From Planctomycetia bacterium (GTDB lineage: Bacteria > Planctomycetota > Planctomycetia > Pirellulales > UBA1268): DNA of 58,023 bases. A model generated the notes under the pieces. It saw only the letters and a program-made list of their open reading frames with translations, had not been told where the DNA came from and made no database searches. Shown here piece by piece: positions 26,140 through 36,700 of the stretch. Location: NCBI GenBank assembly GCA_026401035.1, contig JAPLNR010000071.1, positions 1-58,023 of the forward strand, given 5' to 3'. The first letter of the stretch is position 1. Each line of letters begins with the position of its first letter. The position numbers were made by a program, and so were the translations under genes.

Positions 26140-28050
26140 ATGAACAAACGTCCCGCCGAGTTGCGGCCGCTTCCTGCATGGGTCGGAGCGGGAATCACCG
26201 CGACGACGATTTTGCTCGCCGGCAGCGGTGGCCACGCCCTGGCCGTCGAAGCGGGCAACGACGGTGCCGCTACCGGCTCGGCCGCGGTTACGGGCCGGCT
26301 ACGGACGGCCGTGGAATGGCTGGCAGCGCCCGATCGGGAGGGCCGCGGGCCCGGCACCCAGGGCATCGACCAGGCGGCCGACTGGGTGGCGGAGCAACTG
26401 GCGGCGATCGGCCTCGACACGACGCTCGTCGGCGCTGGGCCGTTTCAGCGCTTTCCCCTGACGCTCGAGGCGAAGCTCGGCCCGGCCGACCAGAACACGG
26501 CTGAGTTGATCGGCCCACCGGCGGCGGACGGCCAACCGGTGCGGCGACCGCTCGCGCTCGGCAAGGATTTCACGCCGCTGGCCGCGGGGGGATCCGGACC
26601 GTTCGACCTGCCGCTGGTATTCACGGGGTTCGGCATCACGGCCCCCCAGGAAAAGTACGACGACTACGCACCGCTCGGCCTGGGCGGCGCGAAGCACTCG
26701 GCCGCGATCCTGCTGCGGCAGGAGCCCCAGAAGGACAACCCGCACAGCGTGTTCGATGGCAACCAGGCCTCGCAGTATGCGGCGCTCTCCCGCAAGGTGG
26801 CCAATGCCTCGGAGCACGAGGTGGGCGGGGTCATCTTCTGCAACGATGCCTCGGCCACGGACGACGCGCTCATGGCGTTCGATCGGGCCGGTGACGGCTC
26901 CGACCGGCGCACGATGCCGATCCTGCAGGTGCGGCGGGACGTGATCGACAGCCTCGTCAAGGAATCCCTCGGCAAAGACCTGGCCGCAATTGAAAAGGCG
27001 ATCGACGACACGTTCGAGCCGCAGACGGCACCGCTCGCCGGCTGGCGGATCCGCGGCCGCGTGGCGATCGACCGGACCGAGGCGGAGACGAAAAACATCC
27101 TCGCCATGCTGCCCGGCAAGGATGCGGCAACGGAGACGGTCGTGCTCGGCGCCCACTACGACCACCTCGGCTACGGGGGCGTCAATTCCGCGGCCCCCGG
27201 CGAGAAGGCGGTGCATCACGGCGCCGACGACAATGCCAGCGGCACCGCCATGCTCGTCGAGGTGGCACGGCAACTGGCCGCCGAGGCGCGGACCAACGGG
27301 CCGTTCCCGCGAAACATCCTCTTTGTGTCGTTTTCCGGCGAGGAACGCGGCCTGCTGGGCAGCGCTCACTACACGGCCAATGCCGCGGTGCCGCTCGCGG
27401 AGACGGTCGCGATGGTGAATCTCGACATGGTGGGCCGACTCGACGGCAACAAGGTGATCATCCACGGCACGGGCACCGGCACGGGCCTCGACGAGCTCGT
27501 CGACCGGCTCGTGGGCACCCACAGTTTCGAGGTTGCAAAGGAGCCGGGGGGCTTCGGGCCGAGCGATCACTCGAGCTTCTATGCCCGAAAGATTCCCGTG
27601 CTGCACCTGTTCACCGGCTCCCACTCCGACTATCACCGCCCCACCGACACCGCCGACAAGATCAACTACGAAGGCATGGTGCGGATCACGCAACTGGTCG
27701 CCGACGTCGTCCGCGAACTGGCCACGGCTCCCGAGCGGCCCGCCTACATTGAGGTGGCCTCGAAGATGTTCGCCCGCGGTGGCGACCGTCCCTACTTCGG
27801 CAGCATTCCCGACTTCGGCAAGCCGGGGAAAGGCTATGCAATCACGGGCGTCACCAAGGATTCGCCAGCGGCCCGCGGGGGTCTGCAGGGGGGCGACGTC
27901 ATCGTGCGGCTGGGCGACAGCGCCGTGGCGGGCCTCGAGGATTTCGACAGCGCCCTGCGGAAGCACAAGGCGGGCGAAACGATCCCGGTCGTCGTGCTCC
28001 GCGACGGCGCCGAAGTGCCGCTCGAGGTCGTGCTCGATCCGCCAAAGTAG
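26140..28050 (+). CDS. Exported M28-family zinc aminopeptidase with PDZ domain
   Basis: 636 residues. A signal peptide (about 14-34) is followed by a PA-like insert region (about 100-330). The M28 core carries the zinc ligands HYDHLG, ADDNASGTA, SGEERGLLGS (catalytic Glu and ligand), NLDMVGR and FGPSDHSSFYARKIPVLHLFTGSHSDYHRPTDT. The C-terminal 90 residues are a PDZ domain (GYAITGVTKDSPAARGGLQGGDVIVRLGDSAV). It should trim peptides in the periplasm or at the surface, with PDZ binding of C-termini. The stop TAG is the first part of repeat SH3. It diverges from the histidine kinase gene. 25953-26139 shows no clear promoter. Confidence 0.9.
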   Translation: MNKRPAELRPLPAWVGAGITATTILLAGSGGHALAVEAGNDGAATGSAAVTGRLRTAVEWLAAPDREGRGPGTQGIDQAADWVAEQLAAIGLDTTLVGAGPFQRFPLTLEAKLGPADQNTAELIGPPAADGQPVRRPLALGKDFTPLAAGGSGPFDLPLVFTGFGITAPQEKYDDYAPLGLGGAKHSAAILLRQEPQKDNPHSVFDGNQASQYAALSRKVANASEHEVGGVIFCNDASATDDALMAFDRAGDGSDRRTMPILQVRRDVIDSLVKESLGKDLAAIEKAIDDTFEPQTAPLAGWRIRGRVAIDRTEAETKNILAMLPGKDAATETVVLGAHYDHLGYGGVNSAAPGEKAVHHGADDNASGTAMLVEVARQLAAEARTNGPFPRNILFVSFSGEERGLLGSAHYTANAAVPLAETVAMVNLDMVGRLDGNKVIIHGTGTGTGLDELVDRLVGTHSFEVAKEPGGFGPSDHSSFYARKIPVLHLFTGSHSDYHRPTDTADKINYEGMVRITQLVADVVRELATAPERPAYIEVASKMFARGGDRPYFGSIPDFGKPGKGYAITGVTKDSPAARGGLQGGDVIVRLGDSAVAGLEDFDSALRKHKAGETIPVVVLRDGAEVPLEVVLDPPK

Positions 28051-28068
28051 GACAGGCTTCAGCCTGTC
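28047..28068 (+). repeat. Short 3'-end stem-loop SH3
   Basis: GTAG followed by GACAGGCTTCAGCCTGTC, the reverse complement of SH1. The TAG is the peptidase stop codon (28048-28050), the third gene in this window whose stop is part of this element. A decayed second copy, CAGCTTCAGCCTGTCC, follows at 28082-28097. After it come two copies of the word GTCTCTGCCC, whose reverse complement is partly shared with 4392-4402. Confidence 0.75.
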
Positions 28069-28144
28069 AATCACACCGGCCAGCTTCAGCCTGTCCCGGC
28101 GTCTCTGCCCAGCCCCCGGTGTCTCTGCCCCGCCCTCCTGCCAC

Positions 28145-29608
28145 TCACTTGCCGATGCAGTGCCTCGCGAAGATGCGGTCGAGCAGATCGTTGCCCAGTT
28201 CGGCCCCCGTTACCTCGCCCAGCGCCGCGATCGCCCGGCCAAGAAAACTGGCGACGACCGCCTCGTCGTGAACACGGCCCGCCCGCGCGGCCGCCGCGAT
28301 CTCCAGCGCCGCCGCGACGGCTTCCCGGGCGGCATCGAGCCCCACCCGCATTCGCAGCGTGGCGGCCGTGGCCTGCCCCGGCAGCGCCGCCACCTCCCGG
28401 AGAATGGCCTGCCTCAGGCTCTCGATGCCGATGTGGTCGCGGCTGCTCGTCAGCCTGAACGCGGCCTGACCGCCGCCCTGTTGGGCGGCGTCACCTTCGC
28501 CACCCGCCCGGCGGTCGTACCGCGTCACGACGTCGATCCGGTGGCCCGTGGAGAGGTCCGCTGCCGGCTCCGGAGGCAGGGCGTCGCCCACGTCACGGCA
28601 GACGATCAGCACGTCGGCCTGCAGGGCTTCGGCCCGGGCGGCGGCCGTGGCGGCCCCGGCAATCCCCACGATTCCGTCCTGCCCGGAACTGTCTCCTCCC
28701 GTTTCTTCCTCTGCCTCGATGCCGGCGACGTCGACGAGCAGGCAGGCCACACCTTCATCTTCGCCTTCGCCTTCCAGCCGGGCGGCGATCCAGTCGCGGG
28801 TCGTGCCGGCCTCGTCGGCCACGAGCGCCGCCTCGCGGCCGACGAGCGCGTTGAAGAGGCTGCTCTTTCCGATATTTGGCCGGCCGACGATCACCACGCG
28901 GGGCAGCCGGCCGTCTCCGCCGGAATCGCGTGCGGCCAGTCGGAGGCCAACTGCTGCCAGGGCCTCACTGAGCGCCACGAGCCGCTCGTCGATCCCCTTC
29001 CAGAAAACGCCGGCCGCGATCGGCTGGGAATCCGGCGCGTGTTCGTCAGAAAAATCGATGACAGCCTCGATATCGGCGACGAGGTCGAGCAGGGTTTCGC
29101 GGGCGGCCTGCAGTTGCCGGCCTACGCCGCCGGCCATGCGATCGAGCGCCGCCGAAAGTTCGGCGGGCGTGCGGGCATCGACGACGGCCAGCACGGCCTC
29201 CGCCTGCAGCAGATCGAGACGACCGGCGAGGAAACTCCGCAGTGAAAACTCGCCGCCGCGGGCCAGCCTGGCACCCTGGCGGCAGGCCTCCGCGACGACC
29301 GCCTCGACAAGTGGAACCGACGCGGGCAGCTGCACCTCGGCCAGCGGACCACCCGTCGGCCCCCCCGGCCCCGGCCAGTGGAGGATCTCCACGTCGACGC
29401 CGCCCCACTCGTGGGCCAGCGTGCCCGTCAACTGGGCGGTCACGAGCCGCGGCCGCTCGGAAAAGGATCCGAAGCGTTGACCGGCTCGCGGCGCAAAGAG
29501 CCCGGCCAACAGCCGGTCGAGGGCGTCTCCCGCCATCCGCACGATCGCGCGGGCACCGCCACTCCCAGGAGTTGCCGGAGCGACGATCAGATCGTGCACG
29601 TTCCGCAT
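28145..29608 (-). CDS. mnmE: tRNA modification GTPase MnmE (divergent G4 motif)
   Basis: 487 residues. With MnmG it makes the cmnm5 modification at U34 of tRNA. The N-terminal folate-binding domain and [21 protein letters not shown] are typical. The G domain has G1 [10 protein letters not shown]2 GTTRD and G3 DVAG (usually DTAG). At the G4 position, where NKxD should give guanine specificity, it reads TRYD. The C-terminus ends in CIGK, the conserved motif whose Cys is essential in the family. ATG 29608 lies 22 nt after the yidC stop; upstream open frame would overlap yidC. It converges on the M28 peptidase gene. Confidence 0.88.
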   Translation of the reverse strand: MRNVHDLIVAPATPGSGGARAIVRMAGDALDRLLAGLFAPRAGQRFGSFSERPRLVTAQLTGTLAHEWGGVDVEILHWPGPGGPTGGPLAEVQLPASVPLVEAVVAEACRQGARLARGGEFSLRSFLAGRLDLLQAEAVLAVVDARTPAELSAALDRMAGGVGRQLQAARETLLDLVADIEAVIDFSDEHAPDSQPIAAGVFWKGIDERLVALSEALAAVGLRLAARDSGGDGRLPRVVIVGRPNIGKSSLFNALVGREAALVADEAGTTRDWIAARLEGEGEDEGVACLLVDVAGIEAEEETGGDSSGQDGIVGIAGAATAAARAEALQADVLIVCRDVGDALPPEPAADLSTGHRIDVVTRYDRRAGGEGDAAQQGGGQAAFRLTSSRDHIGIESLRQAILREVAALPGQATAATLRMRVGLDAAREAVAAALEIAAAARAGRVHDEAVVASFLGRAIAALGEVTGAELGNDLLDRIFARHCIGK

Positions 29609-29630
29609 CGTCGCCCGTGTCTGCCTGCCA

Positions 29631-31997
29631 TCAGCGGTTTTTACGGGCCTGCCGCTTCTGCCGCGCGGCGTCGGCGGCCCGCACCTTCGGCTTGCCAGCC
29701 GAAATGAACGGCACGTCGAACGTGCGGGCGGAGGCGACGCCATTCCCGTCAGCGCCGCCGCCAGCCAGGGCGGTCGCGGGCTTCGGCGTCGGCAGCAGCA
29801 GCCGCTCGGCGATGCCCCACAGGCTCGACGCGATGAAGTAGACGCAGAGGCCGCAGGGCACTTTGAAAAACATCACGGCCATGAAAAACATCATGTATTT
29901 CATCACCTGCTGCTGCACCCGCGCCTGTTCGTCGACGGCGGGCGGCATGAACAGGTGCTGCTGCCAGAGGAAGAGACCGATCGTCGCCAGCGGAAAGAGA
30001 TTCAAAAACGGTCCCAGCCAGCCCTCGGGCGCGACAAGAAAATCGGGCAGCACCCGCGACCAGTCGTAGAACATGTCGGGCGCGGCGAGATTCGAGCACC
30101 AGCGGATCGCGGAACTGAACAGCGGCGCCTGCCGCAGTTCGACGTCGGTGGCCAGCGAACGGTAGAGGCCCATGAAGATCGGGATCTGGATGAAGACGAG
30201 CAGGCAGCCACCCATCGGGTTGTAGTCGTGCTTCCGCCAGAGTTCCTGCGTGGCCTTCGTCCGCTTCTCGGGCTCGTTCTTGTATTTTTCGGCGATCGCC
30301 TTCATCTCCGGCTGCAGCACCTGCATCTTCTGCGATGAGAGCGCCTGCTTGCGGCTGATCGGAAACATCGCTCCGCGCACCGCGACGGTGAGCAGCAGGA
30401 TGGCGATCCCGTAGTTGCCGATCACGGCGTGGATCGCATGCAGGATGGCGATCATCGGGCGGGCCACCCAGCCAAACCAGCCGTAGTAAACGAGGTCGTC
30501 CATCCGCGCCTTCTCGGCGCCAAACTCGGCGAGCAGTTCGGGCTTCTTCGGGCCGGCGAAGATCTCGTAACGGTGTGCCACGGGCACGCCGGGGGCGAGC
30601 AGAATCTCGCGCGACACGAGCCGGCAGGTGACGTCGACGAGTTTGCGGCGGGCGGCGACCGGCACGTCGCCGACGACCAGCGGCCGCACCTCCTCGAGCA
30701 CCGGCGCCTCGGGCCCCGTGCTCGTCGGCACGAGCGCCGCCGCGAAGTAGAGGGCATCGACCCCGGCAAACGACAGCGGCTTGCCGTCGCGGACGGCGGT
30801 GGAGGGCATTGCGGCCGCCTCGTCACCGGCGGGCTTTTGCGCGGCATCGGCCAATTTCAGGCCGCTGAGGAGCGTGCTCTGCTCGCCGACAAACCGCATC
30901 GCGACGTCCCGAACAGCGAGTGTTCCCCAGTCGCGGGCCACGCGGGCCGTATACCACCAGCCCTCCGTCGGCAGCCCGGTGGGACCATCGAGCGCATACG
31001 CCACCTTCGATTCCTTGTCGGCAGAGAGCAGTTCCAGCCGCAATTCGAGTCGGGGGCCGCCGGCCTGCCCCGGCCGCGGCTCATCCGCCGGCTGGGAAAC
31101 GAGGCGATACTCCTTGGCAACGGTGAGGCCGTCGGGCAGCTGGGTCGTGAACCGCACTCCGGAGCCGTCGGCCGTTGGCTCGGTCGCCCAGTCGCGATCG
31201 GCGAGTTCCATGCCCGGGATCTCGGCAAGCGGCTCGCGTCGCCGCAGGCCGTCCCGCGATTCGAGCGAGAGCCGAAACGAAAGCGGATCGTGCGGCAGGC
31301 CGTCGGGATCGTCGACCGGCCGGGTGCGATACTCAGGCCGCACCACCTCCAGTGGACGACGATCAAGCGTTGCCTCGCGGGTCTCGGTGCGGCCGTCACG
31401 AACCACCTCGATGGAAATCTTCTGTCCGGACTTCGTGGCGGCGAGCGCCTTGCGGAGGGCGTCGGGATCGGGCGTGGCGGTGCCGTTCAACCGCGTGATC
31501 ACGTCGCCGACGGCCAACCCAGCGGCTTGGGCCGGCGTGCCCTCGCCGACGACGCTGATCCGGCAGCCGGCGGCCGTCTCCTCCAGGGCAAGATGGCCCA
31601 GATACCCGGACCAGTCATCCTGATCGTGGTAGCTGCGACCGGCCAGCTCGATCCGCTCGACCGCCGCGCCGCGGCTGGTGAGCGTGACCAGCATCTGCGC
31701 GGCCGAATCCGGGTCGAGTGAGCCGAGCACCCGCCGGAGGCGGGGCGCGTCAGCCGGCCGTTCGCCGATCTCGGCGGTCGGTGTAGCGGCCGTCTTGCTG
31801 GCGTCAGACTTGGCCGCGGCGGTCTCGCCGCCGGCGTCCGTCGGCGTCGCATCCACAGCGGCCGCCGCGTCGGCCGCACCTGCCTGCTCGGCCGGCGGCA
31901 CCGGCTTCGGCCTGGGAAAGAGGTAGGCCTGCAGGGCTTGGCTGCCGAGGAGAACGGCGAAGGAGATCAGGGCGAACTGGATGTAGCGGCGTTCCAC
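29631..31997 (-). CDS. yidC: Membrane protein insertase YidC with an inserted PDZ domain
   Basis: 788 residues, longer than usual. An N-terminal membrane anchor (about 5-25) is followed by a low-complexity Ala/Pro linker and the large periplasmic P1 domain. Within that domain residues about 143-215 form a PDZ domain ([29 protein letters not shown]). The conserved insertase core starts at about 525 with [44 protein letters not shown], followed by [45 protein letters not shown]. The C-terminal tail is basic, as expected for ribosome binding. It inserts proteins into the inner membrane alone or with SecYEG. Upstream is a 13-nt tandem repeat tract. mnmE follows in the same direction, a common pairing. 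Confidence 0.93.
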   Translation of the reverse strand: MERRYIQFALISFAVLLGSQALQAYLFPRPKPVPPAEQAGAADAAAAVDATPTDAGGETAAAKSDASKTAATPTAEIGERPADAPRLRRVLGSLDPDSAAQMLVTLTSRGAAVERIELAGRSYHDQDDWSGYLGHLALEETAAGCRISVVGEGTPAQAAGLAVGDVITRLNGTATPDPDALRKALAATKSGQKISIEVVRDGRTETREATLDRRPLEVVRPEYRTRPVDDPDGLPHDPLSFRLSLESRDGLRRREPLAEIPGMELADRDWATEPTADGSGVRFTTQLPDGLTVAKEYRLVSQPADEPRPGQAGGPRLELRLELLSADKESKVAYALDGPTGLPTEGWWYTARVARDWGTLAVRDVAMRFVGEQSTLLSGLKLADAAQKPAGDEAAAMPSTAVRDGKPLSFAGVDALYFAAALVPTSTGPEAPVLEEVRPLVVGDVPVAARRKLVDVTCRLVSREILLAPGVPVAHRYEIFAGPKKPELLAEFGAEKARMDDLVYYGWFGWVARPMIAILHAIHAVIGNYGIAILLLTVAVRGAMFPISRKQALSSQKMQVLQPEMKAIAEKYKNEPEKRTKATQELWRKHDYNPMGGCLLVFIQIPIFMGLYRSLATDVELRQAPLFSSAIRWCSNLAAPDMFYDWSRVLPDFLVAPEGWLGPFLNLFPLATIGLFLWQQHLFMPPAVDEQARVQQQVMKYMMFFMAVMFFKVPCGLCVYFIASSLWGIAERLLLPTPKPATALAGGGADGNGVASARTFDVPFISAGKPKVRAADAARQKRQARKNR

Positions 31998-32001
31998 AAA
32001 C

Positions 32002-32066
32002 GGTCTTTCTGCAGGGTCTTGCTGCGGGGTCTTGCTGCGGGGTCTTGCTGCGGGGTCTTGCTGCGA
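32002..32066 (-). repeat. Tandem 13-nt repeat in the yidC leader
   Basis: Five copies in a row of a 13-nt unit with consensus GGTCTTGCTGCGG on the plus strand. The copies at 32015, 32028 and 32041 are identical; the first (32002) and last (32054) differ slightly. The tract starts 5 nt upstream of the yidC start and runs up to a hairpin at 32065. On the transcript of yidC it would read as repeats of CCGCAGCAAGACC. Copy number could vary and alter leader length. Confidence 0.8.
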
Positions 32067-32090
32067 AGCAGCCCGAAGGACGGCTGCTTC
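32065..32090 (-). terminator. Hairpin between the phosphoesterase gene and yidC
   Basis: GAAGCAGCC (32065-32073) pairs perfectly with GGCTGCTTC (32082-32090) around an 8-nt loop, 32 nt after the stop of the upstream minus-strand gene. No clear U-tract follows, since the 13-nt repeats begin directly. It may be a terminator or a leader structure for yidC. Confidence 0.5.
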
Positions 32091-32121
32091 GCCGAGTATA
32101 GCGGTCTCTTTCCCGACGAAC

Positions 32122-32892
32122 CTAACGCCCCTGCGTGAGGCGGTCGCCGAGGAAATTGTCGAGGTCGCCGATGGCGTGAATCTTGCGGCAGGTCACGTCG
32201 AACGGATACTCGATTCGCCGGTACCGCACGGCCGCGTCGTCCTCGAGAATCGCGTAGCACGCCCGGCGGTCGCCGTCGCGGGGCTGCCCCACGGAACCGA
32301 CATTCACCATCGCCTTGCCGGCGGGCAGCGGCAGCCGGCATTCGTTGCTCCCGGCCGGGATGTTCGGCGCGATGAACTCCGGCGCCGTCGTGAACACACC
32401 CGGAATGTGCGTATGCCCCTGGAAGCAGTAACGGCCGACGAGTTCGAAGATATGCTCCATCTTCAGTGGGTTATAGATATCCTCCGGGAAGACGTATTCG
32501 TCGAGTGGACGGCGGGCCGAACCGTGCACGAAGAGCAGGTCGCCGTCCGCATGCATCCGTGGCAGTTCGCCGAGAAAGTCAGTCAGCCTGTCGGCGGAAT
32601 GCTTTGGCATGCGGTCGTGCTGCTCGAGTTGGATGCGGGTCCAGCGGATCGCCTTCTCCGCCCCGACGTTGAACCCATCGGGATCGAACAGGGCCCCCTG
32701 GTCGTGGTTGCCGAGGATTACGAGGCCGCAGCGTTCGCGAACAAGCGTGGCGCACTCGCATGGATTCGGCCCATAGCCGACGATGTCGCCCAGGCAGTAG
32801 ATGGCGTCCACCCGCTGCCGGTCGATATCCTCGAGCACCGCATGGAGCGCCTCGAGATTCCCGTGGACGTCGCTGATGATGGCCCGCTTCAC
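32122..32892 (-). CDS. Calcineurin-like metallophosphoesterase
   Basis: 256 residues from GTG 32892. The five metal-site blocks are present: [30 protein letters not shown] and GHTHIPG. The order and spacing are those of the small YfcE/MJ0936-like and diadenosine-polyphosphatase-like class. Cytoplasmic; substrate unknown (phosphodiester or phosphoprotein). The start was chosen because the fold begins at once ([11 protein letters not shown]). An upstream open frame exists but would extend into the tsaB promoter region. It is divergent from tsaB. Confidence 0.85.
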   Translation of the reverse strand: MKRAIISDVHGNLEALHAVLEDIDRQRVDAIYCLGDIVGYGPNPCECATLVRERCGLVILGNHDQGALFDPDGFNVGAEKAIRWTRIQLEQHDRMPKHSADRLTDFLGELPRMHADGDLLFVHGSARRPLDEYVFPEDIYNPLKMEHIFELVGRYCFQGHTHIPGVFTTAPEFIAPNIPAGSNECRLPLPAGKAMVNVGSVGQPRDGDRRACYAILEDDAAVRYRRIEYPFDVTCRKIHAIGDLDNFLGDRLTQGR

Positions 32893-33006
32893 TCGTGTCG
32901 AATTCCGATCTCGCGGGGCCTTGGCAGGGGGCTCGAAAGCCTGTGACTCTAAGCAACGCCCCAAACCACGGTCAAGCAGCCGCCCCCCGGCCCCACCCAT
33001 GAAACA

Positions 33007-33708
33007 ATGAAAACACTCGCCATCGATTCAAGCCTCGCCGCCGGCTCCGTGGCCGCACTTGCCGACGGCCAGGTCGCCGAGCAGCCGCTCCCCGTCACCG
33101 GAGAGCATGCGCGGCTCCTGGCGGCGGCACTCGATGCGCAGGCGCGACGCCTGGGCTGGACGACGGCCACGGCCGAGCTCATCGCGGTGGTCCGCGGCCC
33201 CGGGTCATTCACGGGGCTGCGGGTCGGAGTGGCCACCGCGAAGGCGATCGCCTGGGCGACGGGGGGCACGCTCATCGGCGTGTCGGGCTTCGAGGTCGTG
33301 GCCCGGCAATCGGCAGGGCCTGATGCCTCCCTGCATGACGCCGTCCACGTGGCGTATGACGCCGGCCGTGGCGACTTGTTTGTCGCCACGGTGACTGCCG
33401 CTCCCGATGCCCCGGGCGGCTGGCGGGCGGGCGATCCTCGGCTCCTGGCCGCCGCCGCATGGTTCGCTGAGTTGCCGCGCGGCGCCCGTGTCTCGGGGCC
33501 GGCGCTCACCACCCTCGCCGATCAGCTCGCCGCCCGCGTCGATCTTTCGGTCGTGCCGCGCGAGGCCTGGCTGCCGACGGCTTCCGCGGCGGGGGCGTTG
33601 GCCATTGAACTCGCCGCGGCCGGCAGGCGGGACGACCCGCACGGCCTCGTGCCCGATTACCTGCGGCCGAGCTACGCCCACGAGAACGAGGGGCGGTCTT
33701 CCCGGTAG
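33007..33708 (+). CDS. tsaB: tRNA threonylcarbamoyladenosine biosynthesis protein TsaB
   Basis: 233 residues. TsaB is the ASKHA-fold partner of TsaD needed for t6A37 in ANN-decoding tRNAs. Hallmarks are the N-terminal [15 protein letters not shown], then [26 protein letters not shown], which is the conserved PGSFTGLR block, and a variable C-terminal half. The catalytic metal-site His pair of TsaD is missing, so it is TsaB and not TsaD. The pyruvate carboxylase gene follows in the same direction after 67 nt. Confidence 0.9.
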   Translation: MKTLAIDSSLAAGSVAALADGQVAEQPLPVTGEHARLLAAALDAQARRLGWTTATAELIAVVRGPGSFTGLRVGVATAKAIAWATGGTLIGVSGFEVVARQSAGPDASLHDAVHVAYDAGRGDLFVATVTAAPDAPGGWRAGDPRLLAAAAWFAELPRGARVSGPALTTLADQLAARVDLSVVPREAWLPTASAAGALAIELAAAGRRDDPHGLVPDYLRPSYAHENEGRSSR

Positions 33709-33775
33709 CTTTCCACGGCCTCTATTCTGGGCCGGGCGAAGCGTTACGATTGTCGCCAAAAGGAACACAATCCCC

Positions 33776-36700
33776 ATGCGCCCCATCAAGAAGCTGCTGG
33801 TGGCCAACCGCAGCGAGATCGCGATCCGCGTCTTCCGCTCGGCGCACGAACTCGGCATCCGCACGGTTGCCATTTACGCCCACGAAGACCGCTTCGCGTT
33901 GCACCGCTTCAAGGCCGATGAGGCCTACCTCGTGGGCCGGCCGGGCGAGCCGATCCGCTCCTACCTCGACATCGAGGGAATCGTCGCCCTTGCGAAGGCC
34001 CACGGCGTCGACGCGATCCACCCGGGCTACGGGTTTCTCTCCGAGAATCCCGAGTTTGCCGCGGCCTGCGGCAAGGCCGGGATCACGTTCGTGGGGCCGC
34101 GGGTCGAATTGCTCGAAACGCTCGGCGACAAGACGGCCGCCCGCGAACTCGCCCGGAAGGCCGGGGTGCCGATCCTCGCAGGCAGCTCGAAGCCGGTCAC
34201 CAGTTTCAACGACGCGCTCACGATCGCCCGGGAACTCGGCTGGCCGGTGATCCTCAAGGCGGCTCACGGCGGCGGCGGCCGCGGCATGCGGGTGGTGCAC
34301 GGCGAGGACGAGATGGCCGTGGCGCTCGAGAGCGCCCAACGCGAGAGCAAGACGGCGTTCGGCAGCGCGAGCGTGTTCGTGGAGAAGTTCATCCAGCGGG
34401 CCCGGCACATCGAGGTGCAGTTGCTCGGCGACCTCCACGGCGGCCTCGTGCATCTCTTCGAGCGCGACTGCTCCGTGCAACGCCGCCACCAGAAGGTGGT
34501 GGAGGTGGCCCCCGCACCGAATCTCGACGCGCAGATGCGGGCGGCGATCTGCGCGGCGGCCCTGGCCATCGGCCGCACGGCCAAATACGAAAACGCCGGC
34601 ACGGTCGAGTTTCTCGTCGACGCCGATACGGGCAAGTTCTTTTTCATCGAGGTCAATCCGCGGATCCAGGTCGAGCACACCGTCACGGAGGAGATCACGG
34701 GCGTCGACATCGTGCGGCGGCAGCTGCGGGTGGCCGAGGGCTACCGGCTTTCCGATCCGCAGGTCGGCCTTGGCGATCAGGCGGCGATCAAGTCGATGGG
34801 CACGGCGATCCAGTGCCGCGTGACGACCGAAGATCCCGAAAACCGCTTCCTGCCCGACTATGGCCGGATCACTGCCTATCGCTCGGCCAGCGGCATGGGC
34901 ATCCGTCTCGACGCGGGCACGGCCTTCTCGGGCGCCGTGGTCACGCCCTACTTCGACTCCCTGCTCGTGAAGGTGACGGCCCGCGGGCTCAACCTCGACG
35001 AGGCGGCCGGCCACATCGAGCGTTGCCTGCAGGAATTCCGCGTCCGCGGCGTGAAGACGAACATACCGTTCTTGATCAATCTGGTCACCCACCCCGAATT
35101 TCTTGCGGGCCGGTGCACGACACGCTTCATCGACGAGACGCCGTCACTCTTCGACTTCCCCATCCGCCGTGACCGGGCGACGCGGCTGCTCGAATACCTC
35201 GCCGACGTGATCGTCAACGGCAACCCACTCGTGAAGGGCCGCCCGACCGCCGCGCGGCGCACGCCGGCACCGCTGCCCGAATTCGACGCATTCGCGCCGC
35301 CCCCGGCGGGCACCCGGACGAAGCTCCGCGAACTTGGCCCCGAGAAGTTCGCGGCCTGGGTCCGCCAGCAGAAGCATCTCATGATCACCGACACGACGAT
35401 GCGCGACGCGCACCAGTCGCTGCTGGCCACGCGGATGCGGTCCTTCGACATGCTCTCCATCGCCGATGCGTATGCCCGCATGGCCTCCGGCTTCTTCTCG
35501 CTCGAGATGTGGGGGGGCGCGACCTTCGACACCTCGATGCGGTTCCTCAAGGAATGTCCCTGGGACCGCCTCCTTTTCCTCCGGGAACGCATTCCGAACG
35601 TGCTCTTCCAGATGCTTCTGCGGGCCAGCAACGCCGTCGGCTACACCAACTATCCCGACAACGTCGTGCAGGCCTTCGTGAAGGAATCAGCGGCGGCCGG
35701 CATCGACGTGTTCCGCGTGTTCGACCCGCTCAACTGGGTGCCGAACATGAAGGTGGCGATCGACGCCGTGCGGGAGAGCGGCGCGATCTGCGAGGCCGCG
35801 ATCTGCTACACGGGCGACGTGCTCGACCCGAAGCGGACGAAATATTCGCTCGACTACTACGTGCAGCTGGCGAAGCAGCTCGAAAAACTCGGCGCCCACA
35901 TGCTCGCCGTCAAGGACATGGCGGGCCTCTGCAAGCCCTTTGCCGCCGGCCGCCTGGTGAAGGCCCTGCATGAGGAAGTCGGCATCCCGATCCATTTTCA
36001 TACCCACGACACGTCGTCGGCCTCGCTGGCAAGCGCGCTCGAAGCAGCCCGCAACGGGGCAAGCGTCGTCGACGCTGCCTTCGCGCCCTTTGCCGGACTC
36101 ACGAGCCAGCCAAACCTGAATGCGATCGTCGAGGCCGCCCGCAACACCCCGCTCGACACCGGCCTCGACACGGAGCCGTTGCGGCACATCGCCCACTACT
36201 GGGCCGCGGTCCGCGATCACTACACCGCCTTCGAGTGCGGCATGAAGGCCCCCGACGCGGATCTCTACCTGCACGAGATGCCCGGCGGCCAGTTCACCAA
36301 CCTGCTCGAGCAGGCCAAGGCCCTCGGCCTCGGCGACCGCTGGGAAGAGGTCTGCCGCACCTATGCCGACGTCAACCAGGTGCTCGGCGACATCGTGAAG
36401 GTGACGCCCACGAGCAAGGCCGTCGGTGACCTCGCGCTGCTGCTGGTCACCAACGGCATGCAGGCCTCCGAACTGCTCTCCGACTCGCGGGAGATCGCGT
36501 TTCCCGAGTCGGTGCTCGACCTGCTCTCGGGCCGCATGGGCCAGCCACCGGGCGGCTTCCCGGCCGACGTGGTCAAACGGATCGTCCGCACCGGCGAAAT
36601 CGTCTCCGGCCGCCCGGGCGAATCGATGCCGCCGGCCGACTTCAACGCGGCGGAAAAGAAGACGAGCGAGATTCTTGGACGCACCGCCGCGCCCCGCGAG

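Noticed and set aside
24384..26504. Plus-strand frame of 706 codons opposite the histidine kinase
   Set aside because: Antisense shadow; it also runs through the start region of the M28 gene in a different frame.
32002..32066. 13-nt tandem repeat as a CRISPR array
   Set aside because: No spacers, unit far too short, no cas genes.
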